In this document: in pieces, positions 16,582-25,483 of the stretch | How positions within the stretch are numbered: position 1 is the first letter of the stretch | Layout: every line of letters begins with the position of its first letter | From: Pelagibacteraceae bacterium | Lineage (GTDB): Bacteria; Pseudomonadota; Alphaproteobacteria; Pelagibacterales; Pelagibacteraceae | Reading direction: 5' to 3' | Length of the DNA stretch: 43,454 bases | Assembly (NCBI GenBank): GCA_008638015.1 | Contig: VTPD01000008.1 | Location: forward strand, 1 to 43,454 | Program-made: the position numbers and the translations under genes | The notes under the pieces: generated by a model | Databases searched by the model: none | What the model was told of the DNA's origin: nothing | Seen by the model: the letters and a program-made list of their open reading frames with translations, nothing else

Positions 16582-17413
16582 AATCGCAATACAGGGAGAG
16601 CTTGGAGCGTATTCGCATTTAGCAGCAACCAAAATTTTTAAAAATACTAAAGTTATTGCTTGCAAAACATTTGAGGACGTTTTCAAACAGTGCAAAAAAA
16701 ATAAAGAAGTTATTAGTGTTATACCAATTGAAAACTCGTTGGCAGGCCGCGTTGCAGATATTCATTATCTTTTACCAAAATATAAATTAAAAATTGTAGG
16801 TGAATATTATTTACCAGTAGAACATTGTTTATTAGCTAATCATGGAGTTTCACTAAAACAAATAAAGCATGTCAGAAGTCATTCACATGCAATTGGACAG
16901 TGTCATAAAAATTTACATAAGTATAAATTAACTTCCGTAGTAGCAGCTGATACAGCGGGATCGGCAAAATATATTTCAGAAAATAAAAGCAAGACAGAAG
17001 CTGCCATTGCCTCTTCGCTTGCTGCTAAAATCTATCAATTAAAAATAATAAAGAAAAATTTTGAAGATCAAAAAGGAAACACGACTAGATTTTTGATTAT
17101 GCGAAAAAATTATAAATTTCCAAAATTAGTGAAGCAAAAAAAATTCATCACTACTTGTATTTTTATGATCAAAAGTACTCCTGGAGCTTTGTTCAAAGCG
17201 CTGGGTGGTTTTGCTACACACAACGTAAATTTAACAAAATTAGAGAGTTTTTCAGTCAATAATACATTTTTGCAGACAATTTTTTATCTTGATATTGAAG
17301 GACATGCAGAAAATATATTTGTAAAAAAAGCTCTACAAGAATTGAAAAAACAAACTAAAAAATTAGATATTTTAGGGATTTATTTAGCAGATTCATTTCG
17401 CTACAAAAAATAA
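16571..17413 (+). CDS. pheA: Prephenate dehydratase
   Basis: 280 residues from ATG 16571. An upstream in-frame ATG at 16529 would add 14 residues inside kdsB and is unlikely; MKNKIAIQGELGAYSH is the normal family start. The dehydratase domain has GAYSHLAA, PIENSLAGRV and the catalytic TRF (in GNTTRFLIM). A C-terminal ACT domain (about residues 195-280, with STPGALFKALGGFATHNVNLTKLES) is the phenylalanine-sensing regulatory unit. Converts prephenate to phenylpyruvate. kdsB-pheA order is conserved in Alphaproteobacteria. Confidence 0.95.
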   Translation: MKNKIAIQGELGAYSHLAATKIFKNTKVIACKTFEDVFKQCKKNKEVISVIPIENSLAGRVADIHYLLPKYKLKIVGEYYLPVEHCLLANHGVSLKQIKHVRSHSHAIGQCHKNLHKYKLTSVVAADTAGSAKYISENKSKTEAAIASSLAAKIYQLKIIKKNFEDQKGNTTRFLIMRKNYKFPKLVKQKKFITTCIFMIKSTPGALFKALGGFATHNVNLTKLESFSVNNTFLQTIFYLDIEGHAENIFVKKALQELKKQTKKLDILGIYLADSFRYKK

Positions 17414-17451
17414 TTCACAGAAACTTTTCTATCGTTTTTTCTGTATCTTGT

Positions 17452-17457
17452 TATACT
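17452..17457 (+). promoter_or_regulatory. Probable -10 box of the 4.5S RNA promoter
   Basis: TATACT lies 7 bases upstream of the inferred 5' end of the SRP RNA, as expected for a -10 element. The -35 region (around 17429-17434) is weak. Position relative to a mature RNA end is the main support. Confidence 0.5.
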
Positions 17458-17463
17458 ATTGCC

Positions 17464-17562
17464 TTGGGGAATTGGTAGCAGGTGGAGGTTGCGCTAATCC
17501 GGTCAGGTTCGAAAGAAAGCAGCCGTAACGTTTATTTTTCAGGTTGTTATTCAGTTCCCCGT
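17464..17562 (+). ncRNA. ffs: Small bacterial SRP RNA (4.5S)
   Basis: Terminal stem GGGGAA (17466-17471) pairs with TTCCCC (17555-17560). The Ffh-binding core reads GGTCAGG-TTCGAAAGA-AAGCAGCC (17501-17524), followed by GTAACG. Compared with the common CC-GGAA-GG cap, this RNA has TC-GAAA-GA: one C-G pair became T-A by compensating change and the tetraloop is GAAA. It acts with Ffh to target membrane proteins. ffs directly upstream of dnaX is a conserved alphaproteobacterial arrangement. Confidence 0.93.
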
Positions 17563-17570
17563 AAAATGTT

Positions 17571-19247
17571 ATGAACAATCGCAAAGTTTTATCCCTTAAA
17601 TATAGACCACAAAATTTTAGTGAGCTGATTGGTCAAGAATCGATGAGTCTTGCAATTCAAAACGCTATTCAAATGGATAGAATTCCTAATGCTTATTTAT
17701 TAACGGGTATTCGAGGTGTAGGAAAAACAACAACAGCAAGAATTATCGCTAAAGCGATTAATTGTAATAAGAAATTTGGATCAGGAGAAACTTGCTCTAA
17801 AGAAGAATACTGTCATTGCGAAGCTATTATTGATTCCAGTCACATGGATATTTTAGAAATGGATGCGGCATCTAAAACAGGAATTGATGACATCAGAGAA
17901 ATTCTAGACTCTTCGCAGTATTTACCGGCAAGCGCTAAATATAAAGTATTTATTATTGACGAAGTTCATATGCTTTCCAAACAAGCGTTTAATGCTTTAT
18001 TAAAAACTTTAGAAGAGCCACCACCACATTTAAAATTTATATTAGCAACCACGGAAGTAAAAAAAATTCCTGTTACTATTTTATCAAGATGTCAGCGATT
18101 TGATTTAAGAAGAATTAAAATGGAAGAAATGAAAAATTTTCTTCGAACCATTACCGAAAAAGAAAAGGGTAATGTAGATGATAAAGCTCTATCTCTGATT
18201 GCTAAAGCATCAGAGGGTTCTGTACGTGATGCTCTTTCAATTTTAGATCAGGCTATTATTACATTTAATTTACAAAATGAGGAAGTTACTGAAGTAAAAG
18301 TTAGAGAAATGCTAGGTCTTGCCGACCAATCACGAATTATTGATTTGTTAACTTTAATTATTGAAGGTTCTCAAAAAGAAGCATTGCAAGAGTCGGAAAA
18401 TATTTTTGATATTGGCGCTGATCCAAAAATCATTTTACAGAGCATGCTTGAAATTATTTATTTAATTTCAAGAACCAAAAGTTTTGGCAAGATTGAAAAT
18501 GACTTAAGTGTTTCCGAAAGTGAATCTTCCCAAATTAAAGCTTTAGCCGATAAGATTGATTTGACCTATATATCAATGCTTTGGCATTTTACTTTAAAAG
18601 GAATTGAAGAATTAAATATTGTGCCAGATCCTTTTTTATCCTTTCAAATGCTTATGATTAGACTGTGTCATTTAAAAAATATGCCAGACCCACAATCTGT
18701 ATTGAGCGATGATATGAACGAAGATTTAGATGAAGATTTTGTTCAAGAAAATGACAACAGCTCATCAGCTACTAAATTGGATCCTGCTGTATCAACAACG
18801 CAAATTAAAAATACCATTCAAGAAAAAAAAGAAGCTCCAAAAACAAAACCAGAAATTTTAAATGAAAATATTAGCAAGGCAGCAATTCAATCTTTTCAGG
18901 ATTTAATTAACTTAGCCAATAAAAACAGGGAAATTGAGCTTAAATTTGACTTGGAACGAAATGTCAGACTAGTGAAGTTTGAACAAGGTAAAATAGATAT
19001 TTCTTTTAATGAACATTTATCCAAAGATTTTATTAAAAATTTATCCCAAAAATTAATTGAGTGGACAGGAAAAAGATGGATTATTACTTTGTCAAAAGAT
19101 CAAGGACAAACAACAGTGCATGAAATTAAACAACAAGTAAAAGCTAAATTAATAGAAGAAATGAAGCAAACAGATGAGTACAAAAAAATATTAGAAGCAT
19201 TTCCAGATGCAGAATTAATAGACGTTCAGGATAAGGAGGAAGATTAA
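17571..19247 (+). CDS. dnaX: DNA polymerase III subunit gamma/tau
   Basis: 558 residues. Walker A GIRGVGKTT (46-54), zinc-binding cysteines 65, 75, 81 and 83, sensor-loop region MDAASKTGIDDIRE, Walker B FIIDEVH (127-133) and sensor 1 TTEVKKIP are all present. Clamp-loader ATPase of the replisome. C-terminal tau region (about 400-558) is short with an acidic linker. The start is ATG 17571, 10 bases after the SRP RNA. It is followed by ybaB with one spacer base after the stop (TAATATG). Confidence 0.96.
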   Translation: MNNRKVLSLKYRPQNFSELIGQESMSLAIQNAIQMDRIPNAYLLTGIRGVGKTTTARIIAKAINCNKKFGSGETCSKEEYCHCEAIIDSSHMDILEMDAASKTGIDDIREILDSSQYLPASAKYKVFIIDEVHMLSKQAFNALLKTLEEPPPHLKFILATTEVKKIPVTILSRCQRFDLRRIKMEEMKNFLRTITEKEKGNVDDKALSLIAKASEGSVRDALSILDQAIITFNLQNEEVTEVKVREMLGLADQSRIIDLLTLIIEGSQKEALQESENIFDIGADPKIILQSMLEIIYLISRTKSFGKIENDLSVSESESSQIKALADKIDLTYISMLWHFTLKGIEELNIVPDPFLSFQMLMIRLCHLKNMPDPQSVLSDDMNEDLDEDFVQENDNSSSATKLDPAVSTTQIKNTIQEKKEAPKTKPEILNENISKAAIQSFQDLINLANKNREIELKFDLERNVRLVKFEQGKIDISFNEHLSKDFIKNLSQKLIEWTGKRWIITLSKDQGQTTVHEIKQQVKAKLIEEMKQTDEYKKILEAFPDAELIDVQDKEED

Positions 19248-19248
19248 T

Positions 19249-19566
19249 ATGGATTTTTCAAAAATGTTACAACAAGCACAAGAGATGCAAAAAAAAATGG
19301 CAGAAGCAAAAGATTCTCTTAAACATGTGGCAGTAGAGGGAGTTTCTGGTGGCGGGGCTGTAAAAGTTGTCATGAATGGAAATCATGAAATGGTTTCTGT
19401 TAATATTGATTCAGCAACGTTAAAAGAAGAGAAAAGTATTATTGAAGATTTGATAGTTGCTGCAACTAACAATGCAAAAAAAGCAGTTGAAGCAAAAGTC
19501 CAAGAAGAAATGTCCAAACTTACTGGCGGAATACAACTTCCTCCAGGTTTTAAATTTCCTTTTTAA
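19249..19566 (+). CDS. ybaB: YbaB/EbfC nucleoid-associated protein
   Basis: 105 residues of the YbaB/EbfC family: MDFSKMLQQAQEMQKKMAEAKDSL coiled region and VEGVSGGGAVKVVMNGNHEMVSV core, ending in PPGFKFPF. The family forms tweezer-like dimers that bind DNA. Conserved position between dnaX and recR. Very short spacing on both sides indicates one transcript. Confidence 0.95.
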   Translation: MDFSKMLQQAQEMQKKMAEAKDSLKHVAVEGVSGGGAVKVVMNGNHEMVSVNIDSATLKEEKSIIEDLIVAATNNAKKAVEAKVQEEMSKLTGGIQLPPGFKFPF

Positions 19567-19569
19567 TAG

Positions 19570-20190
19570 ATGAAATTTTCTACCGAACCTGATTTAGATG
19601 AATTAATGGCGCTCATTTCTAAGCTGCCAGGTTTGGGTCCTAAGTCTGCACGAAGGATTGCGCTTTATTTATTAAAAAATAGAGATAATGTGATGCAACC
19701 GTTATCTAAATCTCTAGCAAAAGTTCATTCTAAAATTATCAGATGTGCCATCTGTGGAAATATTAAATCTAATGAAGCGAATTGTGATTTGGCAAAGTGT
19801 TTTTATTCAAGCAAGAGCTATGAACAAATTTGTGTAGTTGAAAATATTGCAGATATGTGGGCTATGGAAAGTACGAATGTATTTAAAGGTCATTATCATA
19901 TTTTAGGTGGCACTTTGTCTGCTCTGAATGGTTCTAACCCAGAAGATCTTTTAATTCATTCACTCATAAACAGAATTAAAAAAAATAATGTTAAAGAAGT
20001 TATTCTTGCAACTTCAGCAACTATCGAAGGACAAACGACAGCGCATTATATTAACGATAGCATTAAAGATTTAGGGATAAAAGTTACTAAATTAGCCCAT
20101 GGTTTGCCGGTAGGAGGAGAAATAGAGTATCTAGATGATGGCACTCTTTTTTCTGCCTTTAAGTATCGTAATTCCTTGTTATCAGAATAA
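19570..20190 (+). CDS. recR: Recombination mediator RecR
   Basis: 206 residues: helix-hairpin-helix LPGLGPKSARRIA (19-31), zinc finger, then a Toprim domain (ICVVENIADMWAMES, YHILGGTLSALNG) and the C-terminal PVGGEIEYLD. With RecFO, RecR loads RecA at gaps. The zinc finger is atypical: Cys59-x2-Cys62, then Cys72-x4-Cys77, where the family usually has a second C-x2-C. Stop is 45 bases before def. Confidence 0.94.
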   Translation: MKFSTEPDLDELMALISKLPGLGPKSARRIALYLLKNRDNVMQPLSKSLAKVHSKIIRCAICGNIKSNEANCDLAKCFYSSKSYEQICVVENIADMWAMESTNVFKGHYHILGGTLSALNGSNPEDLLIHSLINRIKKNNVKEVILATSATIEGQTTAHYINDSIKDLGIKVTKLAHGLPVGGEIEYLDDGTLFSAFKYRNSLLSE

Positions 20191-20235
20191 CTTACGTTGC
20201 TTAAAAAAAAATTATAATTATTTTATTTTTATATT

Positions 20236-20745
20236 ATGTCGATATTAAAAATTTTAAAAGAACCTGATCCTATATTACGAAAAAAATCTGCTCCCGTAGC
20301 TTCAGTAGATAAACATATTAAAAAATTGATGAACGATATGTTGGAAACCATGTATGCAGCACCAGGCATAGGGCTTGCCGCAGCACAAGTAGGAATTCTC
20401 AAAAGGGTAATAGTAATTGATTTGGCTAAAGATGGAGAAAAGAAATCACCCCTGTTTTTTGCCAATCCGGTCATAACTTGGAAATCAGAAATATTAGAAA
20501 AAAAAGAAGAAGGATGTTTATCAATTCCAGATTATTTTGCCGAGATTAAAAGACCTAATGCTTGTCATGTAAGTTATTTAGATCAACATGGTAAAGAAAA
20601 AAAATTAAAAGCAGAAGGATTATTAGCGACCTGCATTCAGCATGAAATAGATCACTGTGATGGAATTTTGTTTATCGATTATTTATCGAAGCTTAAACGA
20701 ATGTTTATTTCCAAGAAGTTAGCAAAGTTAAAGAAACAACAATAA
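20236..20745 (+). CDS. def: Peptide deformylase
   Basis: 169 residues with the three family motifs: GIGLAAAQVG, EGCLSIP and HEIDHCDG (HExxH with the metal-binding histidines). It removes the formyl group from new N-terminal methionines. A few bases before fmt, its natural partner. An antisense frame here is a shadow. Confidence 0.96.
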   Translation: MSILKILKEPDPILRKKSAPVASVDKHIKKLMNDMLETMYAAPGIGLAAAQVGILKRVIVIDLAKDGEKKSPLFFANPVITWKSEILEKKEEGCLSIPDYFAEIKRPNACHVSYLDQHGKEKKLKAEGLLATCIQHEIDHCDGILFIDYLSKLKRMFISKKLAKLKKQQ

Positions 20746-20748
20746 ATC

Positions 20749-21663
20749 ATGGCATTAAATATTGCTTTTATGGGAACCCCTCAGTTTGCTGTTCCTGCGT
20801 TAAAAAAAATTTTACTTACCTCGCATAATATAAAAGCTGTCTATTCTCAGCCTCCAAGAAAATCGAACAGAGGTATGCAAGTTGAAAAAAGTCCTGTTCA
20901 TTTGTTAGCAGAGGAAAATAATATATTAGTTCGAACACCTAATTCATTAGCAGAAGATTTTGATTTTTTTCGTCAGCTTCAAGTCGATTTAGTCATTGTG
21001 GTTGCTTATGGTCAAATTATATCCAAACAATTTTTACAATTACCTAAATATGGTTTTTTAAATATTCATGCTTCCTTATTACCAAAATGGAGAGGTGCCG
21101 CACCTATTCAAAGATCAGTCATGGCCCAAGATTCTGTCACTGGCATCTCTATTATGAAAATAGAAGAAAAATTAGACTCAGGACCTGTACTATTAGTAGA
21201 AGAAATGAAAATAAATTTAACTACTACTTCAGGTATGGTTGAAAAATACTTAGCAGATGTGGGTGGTGATAAAATAATAGAAGCAATTCAAATGATTGAA
21301 GAAGGTAAAGCTGTATTTGTTCCCCAGGATGATAATTTGGCTACCTACGCAAAAAAAATTAAAAAAGAAGATGAGATTATCGATTGGCATAAACCTGCAA
21401 AAGAAATCATTGCTCAGATTCATGGTTTAAACCCAAGGCCTGGTGCTTTTTTTACTTTTCAAAATGAAAAAATTAAAATTTGGAGAGCGGAATATGTTGA
21501 AAAGTCTGATAAACCTGGATTAGTTCTAGACGATCAGCTTTGTATAAGTTGTGGCATGGGTTCCTTACAAATACTTGAAATTCAAAGACCAGGCAAAAAA
21601 ATTCAAAAAACTAAAGATTTTTTACTGGGATACACAATCCCAAAAAATACTCAGTTACATTAA
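20749..21663 (+). CDS. fmt: Methionyl-tRNA formyltransferase
   Basis: 304 residues. N-terminal formyltransferase fold with FMGTPQFAVPAL, NIHASLLPKWRGAAPIQ (active-site Asn/His/Asp region) and the C-terminal OB-like domain (HGLNPRPGAFF). It formylates initiator Met-tRNA. Its stop overlaps the truA start as TAATG. Confidence 0.96.
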   Translation: MALNIAFMGTPQFAVPALKKILLTSHNIKAVYSQPPRKSNRGMQVEKSPVHLLAEENNILVRTPNSLAEDFDFFRQLQVDLVIVVAYGQIISKQFLQLPKYGFLNIHASLLPKWRGAAPIQRSVMAQDSVTGISIMKIEEKLDSGPVLLVEEMKINLTTTSGMVEKYLADVGGDKIIEAIQMIEEGKAVFVPQDDNLATYAKKIKKEDEIIDWHKPAKEIIAQIHGLNPRPGAFFTFQNEKIKIWRAEYVEKSDKPGLVLDDQLCISCGMGSLQILEIQRPGKKIQKTKDFLLGYTIPKNTQLH

Positions 21664-22400
21664 TGAGCCGCTATAAATGCATCGTAGAATATGATGGCAC
21701 CTCATTTGTTGGTTGGCAAAGACAGACAAATGGTTATTCCATACAGGAGGCTATCGAAGAAAGTTTGCAGCATATTTTTCAAATACCTATTCGTATATTT
21801 GGATCGGGCAGAACGGATACGGGAGTTCATGCGGTAGCACAAGTTTTTCATTTTGATCTAGAAACTTCTATGGAAGAAATAAAAATAACTTATGCTCTAA
21901 ATCATTTTTTACAAAAAAAAAATATTAGTATTTTAGATACACAAATAGTCAAAGAAGATTTTGACTCACGACATGATGCTATTTTAAGAACTTATGAATA
22001 CATCATTATAAATCGCCACGCTCCATTAGCTATTTTGAAAGATAAAGCATGGCATGTCTCCATTCCACTCGATAGTGATAGCATGCAAGTAGCTGCCAAC
22101 CTATTTCTAGGTGATCATGATTTTACTACTTTTCGAGCCGCTTCTTGTGAAGCAACATCACCAATTCGAACAATAGCGAAAGCTGAAGTTATCAAAAAGG
22201 AAGATAAAATTACAATCATATTTGCTTCAAGGTCTTTCTTGCAACATCAGGTTCGCTCCATGGTCGGATCTTTAAAGCTTGTTGGAGAAAAAAAGTGGAC
22301 CGTACAAGATTTGCAATCTGCCCTTGATTCCAAAGATAGAAAAAGATGTGGCACTCTTGCTCCAGCGTGCGGATTATATTTAGCAAAAGTAGAATATTAA
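21663..22400 (+). CDS. truA: tRNA pseudouridine(38-40) synthase
   Basis: 245 residues. Catalytic aspartate is in GSGRTDTGVHA; also YDGTSFVGWQRQ, SRHDAILRTYEY and FLQHQVRSMVG. Modifies U38-U40 in the anticodon arm. Last gene of def-fmt-truA; a 47-base T-rich gap with no clear terminator follows. Confidence 0.96.
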   Translation: MSRYKCIVEYDGTSFVGWQRQTNGYSIQEAIEESLQHIFQIPIRIFGSGRTDTGVHAVAQVFHFDLETSMEEIKITYALNHFLQKKNISILDTQIVKEDFDSRHDAILRTYEYIIINRHAPLAILKDKAWHVSIPLDSDSMQVAANLFLGDHDFTTFRAASCEATSPIRTIAKAEVIKKEDKITIIFASRSFLQHQVRSMVGSLKLVGEKKWTVQDLQSALDSKDRKRCGTLAPACGLYLAKVEY

Positions 22401-22447
22401 ATTTAATTCTTCTTTTTATTATTTTTTTAGTTTATTCTAAAATTTAA

Positions 22448-24385
22448 ATGAGTAATTCTTATTTATGGCAGGCAAACAATCAGCAAATTGAAAAATCTAA
22501 TCTTTATCAATATGTTCAGTATTTAAATTCAAAACAGATATTCAATAAGACAAAAAAGTATTCAGATGTATGGAAGTGGTCTGTGGAAAATCCTACTATA
22601 TTTTGGTCTACTTTTTGGGATTTCGCCAATATTATTGGTGACAAAGGCAAAGAGGTTATTGCTAACAAGCAACTATTTTATGAAAGACAATTTTTTTCTG
22701 ACTCAAAGTTAAATTTTGCCAAAAACCTACTAATTAAAAACAATAACGATATTGCCATTCATTTTAGAAGTGAAAGTGGATTTGAAAAATCTATTACTTG
22801 GAATCAGCTATATGAACACGTATGCAAACTGTCAGGATATTTAAAAGCATCAGGTATTGAGAAAAATGATCGTATTGCAGCCTATTTACCGAATAATATC
22901 GAGGCAATTATTGGGCTTTTAGCAACTTCGAAAAACGGATCTATTTGGTCTTCTTGTTCACCTGACTTTGGCATTCAGGGTGTTGTCGATCGTTTTTTAC
23001 AAATAGAACCAAAAATTCTTATTACTTGTGATCACTATTTTTATAATGGGAAAAAAATTAGTCTTCTTGAAAGAATTGAATCTATTTTGCAACAAATACC
23101 TTCCATACAAAAAGTAATTATTTGCTCATATGATGACAGTCATGAATTGCCCAAACAATATGTATCCTGGCAAACCATTCTACAAGAAACAACATTGGAC
23201 GAAACATTTGAAGAATTTGATTTTAATCATCCACTTTATATTTTGTATTCTAGTGGAACCACAGGAGTTCCCAAGTGTATTGTTCATGGAGCAGGAGGAT
23301 CATTACTAGAGCAAAAAAAAGAATTATTATTACATTGTGATGTAAAAGAGAAAGATAATATTTTTTATTTTACCACAACTGGTTGGATGATGTGGAATTG
23401 GCTGGTGGCAGGTCTTTCGTGTGGAGCTAGTTTAAAATTATATGATGGATCACCTTTTTATCCAAACAAAGAGACTCTTATTCAATACTGCCAAGATCAT
23501 GAATTTTCATTATTTGGTCTAAATGCAAAATATATAGATTATCTGAAAAAAGAAAAATTCTCAGCAGACAAATATAATTTAGATAAATTAAAAACGATTA
23601 CATCTACAGGATCACCATTAGTAAAAGAAAGTTTTCAGTATGTGTATGAAGCAATTAAAAAAGATATTCATTTATCTTCTATCAGTGGCGGAACGGACGT
23701 GGTTGGTTGTTTAGTTTTAGGAAATATTTTCGATAAAGTATATGCAGGTGAAATACAAGGAGCAAGTTTAGGCATCGAAGTTGCTATTTATAATGATCAA
23801 GGAAAAGAAATTCATAATGATGAAAAAGGAGAGCTAGTTGTAAAACAACCTTTTCCATCGATGCCAATTCAATTTTGGAACGACCCAGATAGAAAAAAAA
23901 TTAAAGCTGCTTATTTTGAAAAATTTGAAAATATTTGGCACCATGGTGATTATATTCAAAAAACTACTAATGAAGGCTATGTAATCTATGGAAGATCTGA
24001 TGCCACTTTGAAACCAGGCGGAGTAAGGATTGGAACAGCAGAAATTTACCGACAGGTAGAAAACTTTGAAGAAATAGCAGAGTCGATTGTGGTTGGACAA
24101 AATTTTGATAACGATGTTCGAATTGTTTTATTTGTTAAATTGCAAGCTCCACACCTTTTATCTGAGGAGCTTATTACAAAAATAAAAACTACTATTAGAA
24201 ACAATTGTTCCCCAAGACATGTTCCAGCGGTTATCTTAGAATGCCCAGACATTCCAAGAACTAAGAGTGGAAAAATAGTTGAAATTGCTGTTCGAAAATT
24301 AATTAATGGAGAAAGCATTGATAATATTGAGGCATTAGCTAATCCAGAAATTTTGGATTTTTATAAAAACATTACTATATCTTAG
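22448..24385 (+). CDS. aacS: Acetoacetyl-CoA synthetase
   Basis: 645 residues, the expected length for acetoacetate-CoA ligase, not acetyl-CoA synthetase. Motifs: YSSGTTGVPKCIVHG (ATP loop), FTTTGWMMWNWLVAGL, SGGTDVVGCLVLG, WHHGDYIQ, and the C-terminal catalytic lysine in PRTKSGKIVEIAVRK. The N-terminal ACS-type lead-in domain (WSVENPTIFWSTFWDFANI) is present. Activates acetoacetate with ATP/CoA, allowing ketone-body or polyhydroxybutyrate-derived carbon to be used. Followed two bases later by the small DUF1192-type ORF. Confidence 0.92.
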   Translation: MSNSYLWQANNQQIEKSNLYQYVQYLNSKQIFNKTKKYSDVWKWSVENPTIFWSTFWDFANIIGDKGKEVIANKQLFYERQFFSDSKLNFAKNLLIKNNNDIAIHFRSESGFEKSITWNQLYEHVCKLSGYLKASGIEKNDRIAAYLPNNIEAIIGLLATSKNGSIWSSCSPDFGIQGVVDRFLQIEPKILITCDHYFYNGKKISLLERIESILQQIPSIQKVIICSYDDSHELPKQYVSWQTILQETTLDETFEEFDFNHPLYILYSSGTTGVPKCIVHGAGGSLLEQKKELLLHCDVKEKDNIFYFTTTGWMMWNWLVAGLSCGASLKLYDGSPFYPNKETLIQYCQDHEFSLFGLNAKYIDYLKKEKFSADKYNLDKLKTITSTGSPLVKESFQYVYEAIKKDIHLSSISGGTDVVGCLVLGNIFDKVYAGEIQGASLGIEVAIYNDQGKEIHNDEKGELVVKQPFPSMPIQFWNDPDRKKIKAAYFEKFENIWHHGDYIQKTTNEGYVIYGRSDATLKPGGVRIGTAEIYRQVENFEEIAESIVVGQNFDNDVRIVLFVKLQAPHLLSEELITKIKTTIRNNCSPRHVPAVILECPDIPRTKSGKIVEIAVRKLINGESIDNIEALANPEILDFYKNITIS

Positions 24386-24387
24386 CC

Positions 24388-24555
24388 ATGGAAGAAGAAG
24401 AAATTATTAAGCATGAACAAGATATTGATACTTTGAGTATTCATGAGTTGGAAGAGCTTATTCTTGATTATAAGAATAAAATAAACGATTTAGAAAAAAA
24501 AATTGAATCAAAAAAAAAAGATAAAACACTAGCAGAACAATTTTTTAAAAAATAA
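24388..24555 (+). CDS. DUF1192-type small protein
   Basis: An ORF from ATG 24388 to TAA 24553 encodes 55 residues that are acidic at the N terminus and then form a coiled coil, with LSIHELEELILDYKNKI as the core. This layout matches the short DUF1192 family of Alphaproteobacteria, whose function is unknown. It starts 2 bases after aacS and ends 1 base before the stop of the opposing HDAC-like gene. Confidence 0.72.
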   Translation: MEEEEIIKHEQDIDTLSIHELEELILDYKNKINDLEKKIESKKKDKTLAEQFFKK

Positions 24556-24556
24556 A

Positions 24557-25483
24557 CTAATGTTGCAATAAAGATTGTACATGCAGCATAGTACTTTCTT
24601 GCAAAGCTTCTAAATCGTAACCACCTTCCAAAATAGAAACTATCTTACTTGCGCACAACTCTTTGCTTAAAGATAATATTCTCTTTGTCAGTTCAGCGAA
24701 ATCTTTAGATTGTAAATTTATTTGAGCCAAAGGATCATTTTGATGAGCATCAAAACCAGAAGATAATAAAATAAAATCAGGTTTGAATTCTTTTAGCTTT
24801 GTGAACACCACTTCATAGGCGTTTAAAAATTCATGCGATGTAGTTCCTGCATCTAAAGGAATATTTAGAATGTTATTATATTTACCTTTTTCAGATGAGG
24901 CACCAGTCCCAGGATAAAAAGGATATTGATGAGAAGAGATATATAAAACTTGCTGATGATTATAAAAAATTTCTTGAGTTCCATTTCCATGATGAACATC
25001 AAAATCAATAATTGCAACTTTCTTCGCTTTGTATTTGTGAATTAAATAATGAGCTCCAATTGCAACATTATTATAAATACAAAAACCCATAGCTTTATCA
25101 CTTTCGGCGTGATGTCCTGGTGGCCTAATAGAACAGAAAGCATTGGAATAATTTTTATTCATAACTTCATCAATAGCTAACAAAACAGAACCTACAGCGT
25201 CTAAAGCAGCTTGCTTGGATCCTGGACAAACCAAGGTATCCCCATCTAAAAAAACACTTCCTTCTTTTGGAAAAGTTTCTTCAAGTTTTTGTAAATAGTT
25301 TGAAGTATGAGCTAGCGATAAATATGTAAGATCAAAAGGTTTTGGTTTAAGCCAAGTCAGGTTGTTTGAGTTAATTTTCTTTAATCCTTCATTAACAACT
25401 TTAACTCTATCTATTCTTTCAGGATGGCCAATACCGGTGTCATGATTTTGGTAAGTATCTGTTGTAATGATACAAGTTTTCAA
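24557..25483 (-). CDS. Histone-deacetylase-superfamily amidohydrolase
   Basis: 308 residues. Arginase/deacetylase fold motifs are RPPGHHAESDKAMGFCIYNN, VAIIDFDVHHGNGTQ (zinc ligands), SSHQYPFYPGTG, SSGFDAHQNDPL and LEGGYD. Bacterial members include acetoin-utilisation-type and acetylpolyamine amidohydrolases; substrate cannot be told. The start codon is TTG, overlapping the dapE stop as TTGA; no ATG fits upstream. It is last in the long rpmH-to-dapE run. Confidence 0.9.
   Translation of the reverse strand: MKTCIITTDTYQNHDTGIGHPERIDRVKVVNEGLKKINSNNLTWLKPKPFDLTYLSLAHTSNYLQKLEETFPKEGSVFLDGDTLVCPGSKQAALDAVGSVLLAIDEVMNKNYSNAFCSIRPPGHHAESDKAMGFCIYNNVAIGAHYLIHKYKAKKVAIIDFDVHHGNGTQEIFYNHQQVLYISSHQYPFYPGTGASSEKGKYNNILNIPLDAGTTSHEFLNAYEVVFTKLKEFKPDFILLSSGFDAHQNDPLAQINLQSKDFAELTKRILSLSKELCASKIVSILEGGYDLEALQESTMLHVQSLLQH

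Noticed and set aside
24557-25483. Functional link between the HDAC-like protein and the lysine-rich proteins (acetyl-lysine regulation)
   Set aside because: No sequence evidence beyond both being in the window; bacterial HDAC-like enzymes have other substrates.
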